NCBI GenBank assembly: GCA_029298735.1
Contig: JANSLP010000078.1
Span: forward strand, 54,922 to 118,921
DNA from: Ophiostoma sp. CBS 140.51
Taxonomy: Eukaryota > Ascomycota > Sordariomycetes > Ophiostomatales > Ophiostomataceae
Direction of reading: 5' to 3'
DNA: 64,000 nt
Below, one piece after another: positions 1 through 11,476 of the stretch. The stretch's first letter is position 1, and each line of letters opens with the position of its first letter. The translations under genes and the position numbers were made by a program. Under the pieces are notes generated by a model. That model had not been told where the DNA came from. It was given only the letters and a program-made list of their open reading frames with translations, and searched no databases.

Positions 1-68
1 ATCATCATCAACATAACCAATTGACAACTCAATACTCTTTATTGAATCACAATCCCACAACTACCACA

Positions 69-864
69 ATGGCCCCCAAGATTCTCGTCGTTCTGAGCTC
101 GCACGACAAGCTCGGCGACACTGGCAAGAAGACGGGATGGTACTTGGTAAGCTCCCTCTCTCCAGGAATTGACTGTCTTACAATTCATCTTGAGCATAGC
201 ACTGATAGCACTGACAACTCAGCCTGAATTCGCCCACCCGTACGATGAGTTTATTGAGGCCGGGTTCGACGTGACCGTCGCGTCGCCCAAGGGCGGCGAG
301 GCCCCTCTGGATCCGTCGTCGATCGAGGCCTTTAAGAGCGACCCCTCGTCGGTCAACTTTTTGAACAACAAGAAGTCGGTGTGGGAGAACACCGAGCCCC
401 TCAAGACGTTTGCGGGCGACGACGCCACGGCGGCCAAGACGGCCCAGGCCTACGACGCCTTGTTCTACCCCGGTGGCCACGGCCCCATGTACGACCTGGC
501 CTTTGACAAGGAGAGCCACCGTCTGGCAGCGGCGTTTGCGTCGGCCGGCAAGGTGGTGTCGGCCGTCTGCCACGGCCCCGCAGCGATTGCCAATGTGCGC
601 ATCGACAACGACGACAGCAAGGCATACCTGGTGAGCGGCCGCCGCGTGGGTGGTTTCACGGACAATGAGGAGAAGGAGGCCCAGCTGGACTCCGTGGTTC
701 CCTTCTTGCTGGAGACCCGTCTTAAGGAGGTCGGCGCCAACTTTGAAAAGGCATCAGCCAACTGGGGCGAGAAGGTCGTGGTGGACGGCAATCTGATTAC
801 AGGCCAGAACCCGGCGAGCGCCAAGGGCGTTGGTGCTGCAATTGTCAAGGCTGTCAAGGCATAA
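69..864 (+). CDS. DJ-1/PfpI family glyoxalase (Hsp31-like), 2 exons
   Basis: Likely glutathione-independent glyoxalase III (methylglyoxal to D-lactate) of the Hsp31 branch of the DJ-1/PfpI superfamily, a cytosolic stress and aldehyde-detoxification protein. Exon 1 is 69-146 and exon 2 is 223-864; the intron at 147-222 (GTAAGC...CAG) keeps frame and gives 239 residues, a usual size for the family. The N-terminus (APKILVVLSSH...TGWYLPE) is the first beta strand of the fold. The nucleophile elbow AVCHGPAA carries the catalytic Cys, preceded by a YPGGHGPMYDL segment, and the C-terminal part has the GQNPAS loop. The ATG at 69 follows an ACCACA leader and is the first one that gives the conserved strand. 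It converges with the peptidase gene on the minus strand, 149 bp away. Substrate preference (glyoxalase versus chaperone) is inferred from family only. Confidence 0.92.
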
Positions 865-1013
865 ACCATAAAATTGCACAGCTGGGGAAAATAAGGAAAC
901 ATTGTGTACTCCAAAATAATAACAATAATATCATTGTCGCATGAGGTATCTGAATACACAAGTTTTAAATGTCAAAGTATCGTCAATCTGGTAAAAAGCT
1001 GTTCACGGGCGTC

Positions 1014-3500
1014 CTATAACAGCTCCGCCACACCTTCTGGCCCTGTTGTTCTCTTCACATCCCGCCATCTCTGCAGCCAGCCAAACACCACGCGGTGCCA
1101 CACTAGCGAGTTCTCCGGCTTGAGCACAAAGTGGGCTTCGTCGGAAAAATTGAGGTACCGTGCAGGCACACCCGAGAACAGTAGCGCACGAAACACGGAC
1201 TGGCCCTCGGTGACGACGCAGCGGTAGTCGAGGTCGCTGTGCACCACCAGCGTAGGCGCGGCATTCTTCTTCCATGTGGCAATGCGATCCGGGCGGGCAG
1301 GGTTGTAGCGCTGGATATTGGCATTGTTCTCCCAGGCGTAGCCCGTGCCATGGAACGTGGCAATGCCGTCCGGGTAGTCGGACGTCAGGCCCATAAACTC
1401 AGTCGAGAAGACAGGATCGTGACAGACGGCGGCGTTGAACTGTCTGCCCAGGGGGCTGCCGTGCAGCCAAGAGACCATGTAGCCACCATAGCTGCCGCCC
1501 GCAACAATGGCACGAGTGCAGTCAATGTCAGGCACATCCTTGAGGGCGGCCATACACTTCTCCAGGTCAAGGTAGGGCGAACCGCCCCAGTTGTTGTAGA
1601 TACGCGTGGTGTGCTCAAGACCGAAACCAACGCTGCCCGTAATGTTGGGCAGGACGACAGCATACCCTTGCTCGGCCCAACAGGCTGCATTCCAGCGCAA
1701 GTGCCACTCGTCGTCAAATGCGCTCTCGGGGCCACCATGGACCAACAGGGCGAGAGGCAACTTGGCAGGCGAGCCGGGTTCGCCGTGGTTGGAAGGGCGG
1801 ACAACCCATGCCTGGACAAAATAGCCGGCAGACCCTTGCTGTGCCTGCTGTTCATACTGGCCGTCGGAGGTGTCTAGTCCACCACCTTCAAAGTACATTT
1901 CCGAGACCTGCTTGTCGTAGTTGAGGCCAAACCGGGCACCGTCCTTGTTAGCCGTGGCAATGACACGGGGCTCAAAAACATCCGTGTTGCTGTCGTCCTC
2001 GAGGTCGACAATGTGGAAGAAGCGGCTCTCGACGAAGGAGGAGCCGGAAATCAGAACAGAGTACGACGACAGCCGGTCATCATCGGACCGACGGCCTTCT
2101 CGCCGAATCAAGTGGTAGGCGTTGACACTGCCTCTGCTGCCACTAATCCGCCGAGGTCTTGCACCAGCCTTTAGGTCCATCACAAATAAACTCTTGCGGC
2201 CACAGTCGTGCGCTTCCAAGAAAACGGTCTTGCCCGACGGGGCAAATTCGAATCCAAACGGCACAGGTCCCTCCCGAGACACGAGAGCAGCCTCTTCACC
2301 CGGACCAGCCAGAACAATCGACACGTCATGTACGGCACCAGACACGATATGGCCCAGGTGGACACGCAGGTCGGCTGGGCAGTCGAGCGGTGCCCACAGG
2401 AAAGCGAGCATCGTACCATCTGGCGAGAAGCGCGGGTTCTCCGAGATACCGGGTGGGCCAGCGTATGTGCCACCGGGGCTCGATCCGGGACTGCTAGAGT
2501 TGGCCGTCGACTGTGACACACGGATGCGGGCCGGCTTGTACGCCGTCGGTGCGGCAAAGCTGTCAAGCGGCACATAATACACTTCTGTGCAGCTGGTATG
2601 GGCCATGTTGGCGGGTGCTGGATCACGAATGACAAATACGACGCCCTGGGCGCCGATATCGTAGGCATTGATGGGATCGCCCTGATCGAAGATGCCAAAG
2701 GGAGCCTCGAAGCGAGGCGGGGCGTGCTGCAACGCATTGTGAAGACTGCTCAAAGACCAGATAAAGGTAGGGTCCTCGGGCAAGGTGGATAGCGAGGGCT
2801 GCCGTGTGAGACAGGCATACCAGATGGAAAATGGCTGGGGCGGCAGGTAGCGGTCCCAGGAACGGACCTGCCAGGTGTCGTAAATGCGAGCAGTGCTGCC
2901 AGGCTGGGGCGGCGGTGCTGTGCTGTCTGGGATGCCACATTGGGCGGGGTCTGCTGGGTCAAAGCCAAGATCGATGAGGCGGTCCTCGACGGGAATGTCG
3001 TTTCGTTGGATGGGTGCCTTCTCGTTGTAAAGCTGGCCGTTGGTGCCGACCTGACCGGCCACAGCGAAGGCGACAGACCCGTCCGGCAGGGCCTTGAGGC
3101 GGAGCGCTCTGATGGGAGCATTCATATGGCTGACGACATACGGTGCAAACGGCTGCCGTTCACTCTCGGAATAGGTAGCCTTGGCGACGACGACCTCTGT
3201 CGAGCCGTTGTCCTTGGGCCGCAACCACAATAGCTCGTCTGCCGAGCCCGGGATCCAGGCTATCTCGCCGAGCTTGGTGGCGTCATTGTTCTCGCCGACT
3301 GAGAAGGGCCATGATGCTCCCGTGGCGATGTCGAGCAAGAAGAGCTCTTTTTTTGTGTTACCTTTGACATTGCCGTCGTCGATAAATGTGTGTGTAGAGA
3401 CGGTGTAAAAGGCGACGCGGCCGGACGGACTGGGTACGGCAGCGGACTGGCGTGGTGCCGCGATCATCGCCTCGGGCGTGAGTGTTTGGCGGAGGACCAT
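1014..3500 (-). CDS. S9-family prolyl oligopeptidase-type peptidase (DPP5/acylaminoacyl-peptidase-like)
   Basis: An 828-residue single-exon protein with the two-part S9 architecture: an N-terminal beta-propeller (about residues 1-560, with PDW/TLAFLWAP-type blade repeats) and a C-terminal alpha/beta hydrolase domain (about 560-820). The nucleophile is Ser670 in GGSYGGYM; the HSDLD segment supplies the acid (Asp758 expected) and SDEAH supplies His790. The oxyanion and domain-entry motif LLVHGGPESAF is present near 586. There is no signal peptide, so it is probably the cytosolic DPP5/acyl-peptide-hydrolase type that trims short peptides, rather than the secreted allergen-type DPP V. The start at 3500 is the first ATG and leads straight into the family's usual QTLTPE opening. 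The precise substrate class (dipeptidyl versus acyl-peptide) cannot be told from sequence. Confidence 0.9.
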   Translation of the reverse strand: MVLRQTLTPEAMIAAPRQSAAVPSPSGRVAFYTVSTHTFIDDGNVKGNTKKELFLLDIATGASWPFSVGENNDATKLGEIAWIPGSADELLWLRPKDNGSTEVVVAKATYSESERQPFAPYVVSHMNAPIRALRLKALPDGSVAFAVAGQVGTNGQLYNEKAPIQRNDIPVEDRLIDLGFDPADPAQCGIPDSTAPPPQPGSTARIYDTWQVRSWDRYLPPQPFSIWYACLTRQPSLSTLPEDPTFIWSLSSLHNALQHAPPRFEAPFGIFDQGDPINAYDIGAQGVVFVIRDPAPANMAHTSCTEVYYVPLDSFAAPTAYKPARIRVSQSTANSSSPGSSPGGTYAGPPGISENPRFSPDGTMLAFLWAPLDCPADLRVHLGHIVSGAVHDVSIVLAGPGEEAALVSREGPVPFGFEFAPSGKTVFLEAHDCGRKSLFVMDLKAGARPRRISGSRGSVNAYHLIRREGRRSDDDRLSSYSVLISGSSFVESRFFHIVDLEDDSNTDVFEPRVIATANKDGARFGLNYDKQVSEMYFEGGGLDTSDGQYEQQAQQGSAGYFVQAWVVRPSNHGEPGSPAKLPLALLVHGGPESAFDDEWHLRWNAACWAEQGYAVVLPNITGSVGFGLEHTTRIYNNWGGSPYLDLEKCMAALKDVPDIDCTRAIVAGGSYGGYMVSWLHGSPLGRQFNAAVCHDPVFSTEFMGLTSDYPDGIATFHGTGYAWENNANIQRYNPARPDRIATWKKNAAPTLVVHSDLDYRCVVTEGQSVFRALLFSGVPARYLNFSDEAHFVLKPENSLVWHRVVFGWLQRWRDVKRTTGPEGVAELL

Positions 3501-4475
3501 GTTGAAGACGAGTTGATGACGAGTTGATGTCGACGAGGGAGTGAAGTCGATTAAAGAAAATCGACGAAGTCGACGAGAGAGGCAAATTGAGTTGCCAGAG
3601 TTGTTAGTGTAGTTGATTGATTGAGAAGGACCTTAATTGAGAAAGAACGACGACGTTCAACTGATCGGACCTTCCATTTATCAATCCAGATGGACGGTAG
3701 TCAACCACATTCCAAAGCGATGATGCGTCGAGCTTACGCAAAGGGCAGGCGTGAGTGGTGTTGCGTGTGCTGCACCTGCTGTTTTGGTGGTCGCGGGTGT
3801 AAGTCGGTGTGGAGGTAGCGGCCAGGCTTCCCCAATAAGACGGTGCGATTGGGACGCAAAAGGGCCACCCAAAAAAAGTCTAAATTCTAGGCAACTGTCA
3901 ATCGAGAGGGGAAGAAAAACAAAAGTGAGAAACAGGGGCCAAACAGGAGACAAAGCAAAACGACATACGCAACAAATGGTCTCGATGGCAATCGAGACTG
4001 TCGATACCTAAAAATTAAGGTTAATCGTTGCTGTTGATCGGCCGTCTTACTCTCGACGTTTTCCTGTCGTTATTTCTGCGACTTGCTTGTCTAGCTGCCT
4101 TTTCTGTTTGGTAAGCATTTTCGTGATGGCTTGTTTGCTGGAGATAGTGAGTGAGACTGTAGATCCTAGCAAGAGGTGCAACAGTTGCAAACTCGATCGA
4201 AAAAGTATTCCATTCTGCCTGAATGCCACGTGAAGACAAATTGAACTGCATAGATTGGGAATTAAATAACCCGGAAAGCAGATGAGCGGATGGAACGACA
4301 TCAAAGTAAAGTAAATAGAAAGAGATCATTGCAAAAGAGTGTAGTCTAGTCTAGATGTAAATGGAAACTGGAAGTAAGTTCGTACAATAAAAGCACAAGA
4401 AAGGGATATCGAAAAAAAAGACGCATGCTGATGTGAATGTGAAAAGTCAGAACCCAGGGTGAACATTTTCTCTCA
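3501..4475. other. intergenic: peptidase promoter and RTA1-gene 3' flank
   Basis: Upstream region of the minus-strand peptidase gene and downstream region of the RTA1 gene. It holds A-rich and G-rich tracts and only short overlapping frames with no family resemblance. No gene or repeat recognised. Confidence 0.5.
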
Positions 4476-5549
4476 TCACCGCACACTCTCCTTGTCGGTA
4501 GCAGCAACATTGCTGTTCTCAATTTTCTCGTTCTCCGCTGCCGGTGCAGCCACCGTCGTCGCATCCTCCGAGGAGCCGGCCTCGGCGTTGCCAGTAGCAC
4601 CGCCGTTAGCCTGTAGAGCCTCCGCCTCGGCGGCCAGGCGCTGCTTCCGGCCATTGGCCATTTGCGGGAAGAAGAAGCCCGGCTGGAAACCGGCGAGAAT
4701 GCCGACAGCAATCATAATCATGAAGCCCTCGAGGACAATGAACGACGGCTCGTCCTGCATGATCTTGTTGCCCCAGCCGCCGGCCATTTCGGCCACACGG
4801 TAAATGCACCGAATGAGGATGCACGCATAAGCGATGGAGACGGCGACACCAAAGATGCGGAAGCGCTTGTTGTTCCAGAGCGTCACGGCGGCCTCGGTGG
4901 GCTGGAGGCCATGGGGGTCGCGGCCCTGGATGTACTTCTTGACGCGGATGTAGTAGTCGAGCGAGGCGACGCCGAAGAGGGCCAGGACGACAACCTGGAG
5001 GACGATGCCGGCGATAATTAAGCGGTTACCGGCGTTCAGGAGCTTGGTGTTGGTATAGCCCGCCGAAGCAGCGAGGGCACCGCCGGCGGCCTGGACGAGG
5101 AGACAGCTGACATCCAGGGGCACAAACAACCAGGGGTACAGAGTCGGGCGGACCCGCGAGAGGGCCGGGCAGAGGGCGAGGCAGACGTGCTGGAGCGTCA
5201 GGTAGATGCCAATACAAATCAAGGTCGGTGCGAGGATGATGGTGCAAATCTGCGTCTCAAAGGCGTCCTTGTTCCAGGGGTTGGCGTGGAGGGGTATGCG
5301 GGAAGCGTAACCGGCGAGTTCGAGGGCGGCGCCGGCGGCAATGAAGCAAGAGTAGCCCCAGGTGCGGCGGGGGAGCAAGCCGAAGAAGAGGCAGACCAAG
5401 AGCGCCACGGTCGAGATGCCGAAACCCACTGCGAAGAAGGCGTTGATACCGACATTGGGGTAGTAGCCGAGCGTGGTTGCTTGGACGGGGCAGGCGGCCG
5501 AAACCTCCATGCAGTTTTTGAACGGGTGAGCAGTGACGTTGGTAGCCAT
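4476..5549 (-). CDS. RTA1-domain seven-transmembrane protein (lipid-translocating exporter family)
   Basis: A 357-residue intronless membrane protein of the fungal RTA1 family (RTA1, RTM1, RSB1), linked in yeasts to resistance to toxic lipids and to sphingoid long-chain-base release. Seven hydrophobic segments can be followed, from INAFFAVGFGISTVALLVCLFFG to the last one before FQPGFFFP. Family landmarks are the LELAGYASRI turn after TM2, ILAPTLICIGIYL in TM3 and IRCIYRVAEMAGG before TM7. A hydrophilic tail of about 60 residues, rich in Ala and Glu, ends the protein. The start at 5549 is the first ATG. A cysteine-containing N-terminal exofacial stretch (NCMEVSAACP) is typical. Transported substrate unknown. 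A second, longer RTA1 protein lies at 48.1-50.2 kb. Confidence 0.9.
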   Translation of the reverse strand: MATNVTAHPFKNCMEVSAACPVQATTLGYYPNVGINAFFAVGFGISTVALLVCLFFGLLPRRTWGYSCFIAAGAALELAGYASRIPLHANPWNKDAFETQICTIILAPTLICIGIYLTLQHVCLALCPALSRVRPTLYPWLFVPLDVSCLLVQAAGGALAASAGYTNTKLLNAGNRLIIAGIVLQVVVLALFGVASLDYYIRVKKYIQGRDPHGLQPTEAAVTLWNNKRFRIFGVAVSIAYACILIRCIYRVAEMAGGWGNKIMQDEPSFIVLEGFMIMIAVGILAGFQPGFFFPQMANGRKQRLAAEAEALQANGGATGNAEAGSSEDATTVAAPAAENEKIENSNVAATDKESVR

Positions 5550-8419
5550 GGTGGGCGAGGAGAGAGGGTTGTCGTCGGAAAAAAAAAAGAATGTGAGTCG
5601 TCGAGTTTGAATATGAGGCTATTGTTGTGAAAGGGCCTCTGTATGCGATCTAAGGCATCGTGGGGTGATCTGGCGAGAAACAGTAAACCGATGAAAGGGG
5701 ACAAGAAGAAAAGAAAAAGGGAAAAATAAAAGAAGGAAAGAATATGAGAATAAAAGAGGATGAACCAAAAATAAAGTAGGGACCAAGCTTGCTTTGAAAT
5801 GAGAATGCGAACCGCTACCAAACACAAAACCAAGAAAGAAAAACAGAAATAGGAAAGTCCCCGTCGGGTGGAGATGCGCGAGATGGGGGGGGCGGCCAGA
5901 GAGCCCAGGATGGTAGCGGCAACCCACAGATGCGCCGGACAATACGAGGAAACGGAGGAAGTGTGTGAAAGGTGACAAAAAGAGCGCTAAACATAAAATA
6001 CTGGAGACAATTCAGGGCCCGGCTCGCCTGGGAATAAGATCAAAAATCAAAATCAAAACAAGCGGGAACAAGCCTGCCAAACGCCCTACACGAACCACCA
6101 AAGAGAGCCAAAGAAACTCAAAAAAGTGTACAAAGTATCATGCGGCAGGTATCCAAGCGAGGGGACGCGAGAGAGACCTGGCGGGGTCTTGGGGTGAGCT
6201 TTGTCCATGTACGTACAAGTAGAGTTGCATTGGCATATTGGCGAGATTCTGACTGCAACGATGGCCACGACGGATGCTGGGGTGCCCAGAACTCGCTGGG
6301 ATGACTGCTGGGAAGGATCTCGCTACGGAGGATTTATGTTTCTTATTCTCTTATTCCAGCGTGCTGTTTCGATTTGATAATGTTTTGCAGGGCCTTGTTC
6401 ACCACCAGAGTGGCTTGCAATCCCACGGCGAAACAAAGAAACACGGACTTGAGCAAACGCTCCGGAGAGAAGTGGACATCACTGGAAGCGAAGTCCGACC
6501 CTAGAAACGGTAAGAAAATAGAGAGGGCTCGCCCCTGTTCTTCATTGGTTAGCGGCCCCGGTTCGCCGAGAGACAGTGCAATCAACAGTTCGCTTCCCCC
6601 AAGCCAAGCCAACGGGACCAAAACAGGGAAACGAATGGGTGGTATGGAAGGCCAATATTGGAGAAGAAGGAATCAAAAAGCCAACGAAGGTGGGCTGTCC
6701 CGTCGCAAGATACTGTTGGAGAGAGACTTTGAGAGGGTGGCCATACGAGGACTTGCAGCCCTGCGGCAGAGCCAAGACGGGCTCCCGGGGATTTAGCGGG
6801 ATACGCGTATTGAAGGAGAAAGTTGAAAGAAAGGCAAGCGGCAGCGAATCAATGCCAGCGACCACAGCACTCTTCAGACTCTCCGAAGCTCACAAGCTCG
6901 CAAGTAATTGTTCACAAGAAATTGCGGCGGGCCCAGTCCGGAGGCCAACTCCGACAGGATCAAAGAGGAGATACTGATGGAGACCTGTCAAAAGGCTTGT
7001 CAAGTGGGAATGGGGAGAAAGGATGAAAGTATCCTACAGCAGCAGAGTCAAGACCGTCATAAAATCAGATCAACGTGAGAAAATAGTCGCTGCTAATTGC
7101 ACAACCAACATCAGCATTGCACTAGCTGCTCAGTGAGCATTCCCACATCCTGGACTCCCACAGGTACTTTCAGTCGCCTTTCAGGGATCCTGGAGGAACA
7201 GACGCGCCGAAAGCGCCGAGAGCGCCGACAACTGTTGACAACCAAGCGACACGGCATCGAGAGTCTGTCCGTGTTGTCGACTGCGGAGGACTTTTCAGTT
7301 CGCTGTTTTGATCAACTGTTGTCCTTTTGGGGCGCACGTTGCATCCTATGCATCTACTCCGTGCTCCGACGATTGTCTGCATCTTTATCTTCGGTTTCAT
7401 GTGAAAGCATTTAAACCTCCGACGGCCTTGGTTTTCTGTGATGTATCTTTCAGTTTGTTCTTGAACACCTTCATTGTGACGCTTTCAGCGCTCGTTTCTT
7501 CGAACATCGAGAGTGCTTGACTCGTTGACTCGTCTCGCCCTCTCGATTCGCCTTGTCGCAACCCTCCATCAGCGTCCGGCGTTCCTCCACTCCAGACTTT
7601 ATTTCTTCTTTCCATTCCTCGCCTGCGTTTTCGTTTGCGCTCGCCTCCTCGCTTCCTTGTCAATTTGCAGTCTAGCCCCGGAAGCAGCCACTTCCGAAGT
7701 TGATGGGTGGAGCGCCTCTGTATTTGGGGAACTTCAATTCGCCTACAGAGGGTTATCTCAGTGGTCAGAGTATGCCCTCCATCTCTAGTGTCTCCACCAG
7801 GCTTTAGGTCCAAAATGCAGCGTGGCGTGCGGACCGCTACAAAGACCCTCGTGGCAGGCGTGTCGGACACTGACTACACGCTGTCGAGCCCTCCAGATAG
7901 CGTGTCGTAGACACTTGCAGTGCACACACACCTCCACGCCCAGGCCCAGGGCCGTCGCGAACGGATCGCCCAAATTGGCAAGTCGATGGCCTTTTGCTTT
8001 CCGACGTGCAGCATCAGTCTCTTGCAATTTGCTTGGCAGCAGAGTCGAGGGTGTCATTGTCGGCCAATACGGACTATCTATTCCTCCGCCTGGGATATCG
8101 CTCCTGAACCGTGTTCTAGTCCTGCACCGTGTTCTAGTCCTGCACCGTGTTCTAGTCCTGTACCGTGTTCTAGCGGTTGAGCGGCGAGCAGCTGTTTTCA
8201 GGGCAGCTCAGGGCAGCCCAGGGTAGCAAAACGGTTGCATATTGCTCTCTCCTACTCTCACAAACTCGGCTGGTTTTCCGACTCGACAAGCTCTCTCTCT
8301 GCATACAATCCACAAGTTTTTGAAACGTGATCGTTTTTTGTCTATTTTTGGTTTATAACTATGTACGTTTTCGACAACATGTCGCTTTATTTTTTATTTT
8401 AACAGGCTACGCCCGCACC
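5550..8419. other. long intergenic region upstream of the RTA1 gene
   Basis: 2.9 kb between the RTA1 start and the end of the dehydrogenase gene, both on the minus strand. It contains A-rich stretches near 5580-6100 and a small minisatellite near 8.1 kb. The open frames are short, overlap on both strands and show no domain, codon bias or splice structure that I can support. No gene recognised; it is probably promoter and untranslated sequence. Confidence 0.45.
8106..8174. repeat. 18-bp minisatellite, about 3.8 units
   Basis: Head-to-tail units of GCACCGTGTTCTAGTCCT begin at 8106, 8124, 8142 and 8160. The first (GAACC...) and last (GTACC..., shortened) differ by one or a few bases. The unit length is a multiple of three, but no convincing gene covers it. 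Confidence 0.9.
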
Positions 8420-9683
8420 TTACTCCTTACCGCCAAGGTACCGGTACACGACCGAAAAGTCACGGCCCTTGCACGTCTCGTCCTTCTCTGCCGCCTCGTA
8501 CAGACCCCGTGCCGACTCCGCCAGCGCCAGCTTGGCGCCCGCCTCCTCGGCCGCCGCAATCGCCAGCTTCAGGTCCTTCTTCATCAGGCTGATTCCAAAG
8601 CCGCCGGCGTAGTCGCGGTTGGCCGGGGCCGTCGGGATCACACCCGCCACGGGGTTGTTGACCTCGGACGGCCAGCACTTGCCGGTGCTGACGTTGATGA
8701 CGCTGGCCAGTACCTTGGGGTCAAGGCCCCACTGCACACCCAGGTTCATGGCCTCCGCGGTGCCAATGTTGTTGATCGCCAGCAGGTAGTTGTTGGCAAG
8801 CTTGGCCGACAGACCGGCGCCCTGCTCACCGCAGAGCAGGACACGGCGGCCCATGTGGAGCAGGAGAGGCTCGACGGCGGGGACCAGAGCCTGGGGGCAG
8901 CCCAGCATAAACGTCAGGGTACCGGCAGTGGCACCGACGACACCGCCCGACATGGGCGCATCGACAAACTCGCCGCCGGCCTGCTGGACAGTGGTGGCAA
9001 CGGCACGCGACGTCGACGGGTCGATGGTCGAGCAGTCGACAAACACGGGCTTCTTGGACGGCGTAGACGCGGCAGACAGGCCGCCGGCCAGAATCTCCTT
9101 GTAGACGCCCTTGACGTGCACGGGCTCGGGCAGAACGGTGACGACGTAGTCCTGGAGTTGTTAGCGGGGTTCGACTCGCAAACGTAGGTAACAACAACAC
9201 CAGTAAAGGGTGTAGGTGATGTCCTCAAAGGATTGGCTTTCAAAGATAGATTAATCATCAGAGGGCCGGATCTGACACCAGCCCCAACTTAGATCATACA
9301 AACATACCCATCATAGGACCCCTGCGTGGCAGGCAGGTAAAATGCACACGGGGAGAAGGGGGGGGGAATGGAAAAGAACACTGGAGTAGGTCACTTACAG
9401 CATCCTTTGCGGCGTCGGCGACGCTCGGCACGACCTCCACGGCCGCGCCCGTCGCCGACACCTCGCTCGCCAGCTGTTGCACGGCCGCCTTGTTAATGTC
9501 AAAGAGGCGGACCGAGTCCGCCGGCGTCAGCTTGCTCTGCAGGTTCTTGGCCATTTGGTAGCCCATCTGGCCCAGGCCGATGAAGCCGTACCGCTCGAGG
9601 CGGGCCGACGAGGAAGAAAACAGGCGGCGGGCCGAAGGCTGCGCGAGGCGCGCCTGGCGCATCACGCTTGAAGCTGGTCTCAT
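8420..9683 (-). CDS. 3-hydroxyisobutyrate dehydrogenase, mitochondrial, 2 exons
   Basis: NAD-dependent oxidation of 3-hydroxyisobutyrate to methylmalonate semialdehyde in valine catabolism. Exon 1 is 9683-9399 and exon 2 is 9151-8420; the 247-bp intron (GTAAGTGA...CCAG) is phase 0 and gives 338 residues, normal for the family. The first ~28 residues (RPASSVMRQARLAQPSARRL...) are Arg/Ser-rich and lack acids, a mitochondrial presequence. The Rossmann motif GLGQMGYQMAKN starts at 36, the substrate-loop DAPMSGGVVGATAGTL lies near 159-174, and the catalytic-Lys segment SAKLANN has Lys212. C-terminal KDLKLAI and AESARGLYE match the helical domain. The ATG at 9683 is chosen because it gives the presequence. 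Related beta-hydroxyacid dehydrogenases share the fold, but the presequence and loops favour HIBADH. Confidence 0.92.
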
Positions 9684-11476
9684 TGCGTGGGTGGTTGTGT
9701 GTGGGGAGAGAATGTGGTGGGAGGCAATTGAGGAGGATTGTCGTGATCGCGATCGTGATGTTTTGTTTGCTCCAAATCTCCAATTTCTTGTAAAGATTTC
9801 GAGGAACAGAAAACACAAACACAAAAAAAACACAATTCTCGGAAAAGGTTCAAACAACTACTAGGTCCCTGGAAAACAGGAAAAGGCAGCTTTCTCCGGT
9901 CCGCGAGCTGGGGAGTGCAGGCCGAGGAGGGGAGGTCGAGGGGAGCTCATGACCAAAGCCAATCGTGTGGGGGATCCGATTGTATGGAGAATGGAGCATG
10001 GGGTTAACGGCCTTGACGGTTTGGGGACTTCCCCAGAGACCGGCAGACCACACTGAATTTGGGGGTACTGTTATCCGAAAGCCGCAGATTGCCGAGCAAA
10101 GTCGGCCTTTTCTAGAGCCGTTCCCCTCGCTGTTGTACTGCTTGCACCAGTTTTGTACGGCGGTCATCTGACTAAATACAAAAACCGGGCGGCGCGTACC
10201 ACAGGGACCGAGGAAAGGGGAGGAGAAAAAAGTGGAAGGGACGATGGAGAATAGAAAAGAGATAAATAACTTTTGTTCCCCGAGGAAAGCACTTGCCCTC
10301 GGGGAAAGCTCCCCTTCAATCGGGAAGGTGCGACATTGTCAATGAAAATCGATTGATTTTTTATTATTGAGAGGAAGGAAAGAAACAAGAGAAGAAAAAG
10401 ACGGTGAAAATTTTAATTTATCGCACTCTCCCACTCACCGGCTTCCCGTCCTCTCATCCAACTCATTTCTCACTCAAATTTCCCTCCCAATTTTAAAAGA
10501 ATTTATTTTTGTGCGGCACCCGTCCGCATTGGGTGTCGCTCGAGAAAATTTTGGTTGGGAAACGGGTCTCTTCTGAGAGTGCGAGTGAGCGCGACGCGTC
10601 TTGAAAGCGGTGAGATCCGGCAGTGTTCGCAGTAAAGAAACGAAGCTCAAAAAATGCAATCGTGAGCCTCAATCCCTCGCGACACTGAAATATATCGCGA
10701 GATGTGGCGTCCTGCAGGCTATAAGTATGAATCAGTGTCTTCCGATGTCGGCATCAGCCTCGATGACTTCACTACAAGTTCTGGTGTACCCGAGCCTGAC
10801 TACTTTGACCAACGTGGCACTCAACTAGATACCACGGTATCACCACGTTTTGCCATCTGAACAACATACAAGTTACAGTCACGTACAGTTCACGAAGAAG
10901 GGTGTTGTTTTAACGTGAAGAAAATGTGATTTGAAACAAGCACAGGCTGCATCTCATCGTCTGTTCCAAGCTGATGGGATATCTCTATGCTGCTCAAGGG
11001 GGGGTATGTCCAGAATAAAGAAATAAAAAAAACTCAATACAACAGTGATAGGGTGTCCTGGGATGAGAACGAAGTGCAGAAAACAAAACCGAACAGCAAA
11101 GGCAAAGGCAAAAACGACAAATCCAGAAACGGCCAGAGGTGAAGTGGTAAATAAGAAGCGATGAACGGTGAAAAAGCAGTGGGGGTTTTAGGTGAAGTGT
11201 CAAGGTAGTTGGTAGGGAGGTGGAGAGAGAAAGGTTGGAAGCGAACAAGACCAGAGACGAGAACAAGGAGTGGAAAGAAAAACAACTCCGAAAAGAAAAC
11301 GTGAAGAGTAAACAAAAAGAAACAGCGCATTCTCCAACGCGCCCCCACCAACAACAAGTCACACCAAACCTTCCTATCTCCTTTTAATAATTAAAATGTG
11401 TAAACGCGTCTGTCTCTGGGTGGTCTGGGGTCCGTCGATGCTCGTAGTCCGCAGCCTTGTCTCTTCGTTTCTTGGC
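9684..11476. other. intergenic: dehydrogenase promoter and bqt4 3' flank
   Basis: 1.8 kb with no recognised gene. It holds CT/GA-rich runs near 10200-10560 and 11060-11340, as is common in fungal promoters and untranslated regions. Short frames on both strands overlap each other and have no family resemblance. Confidence 0.45.
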
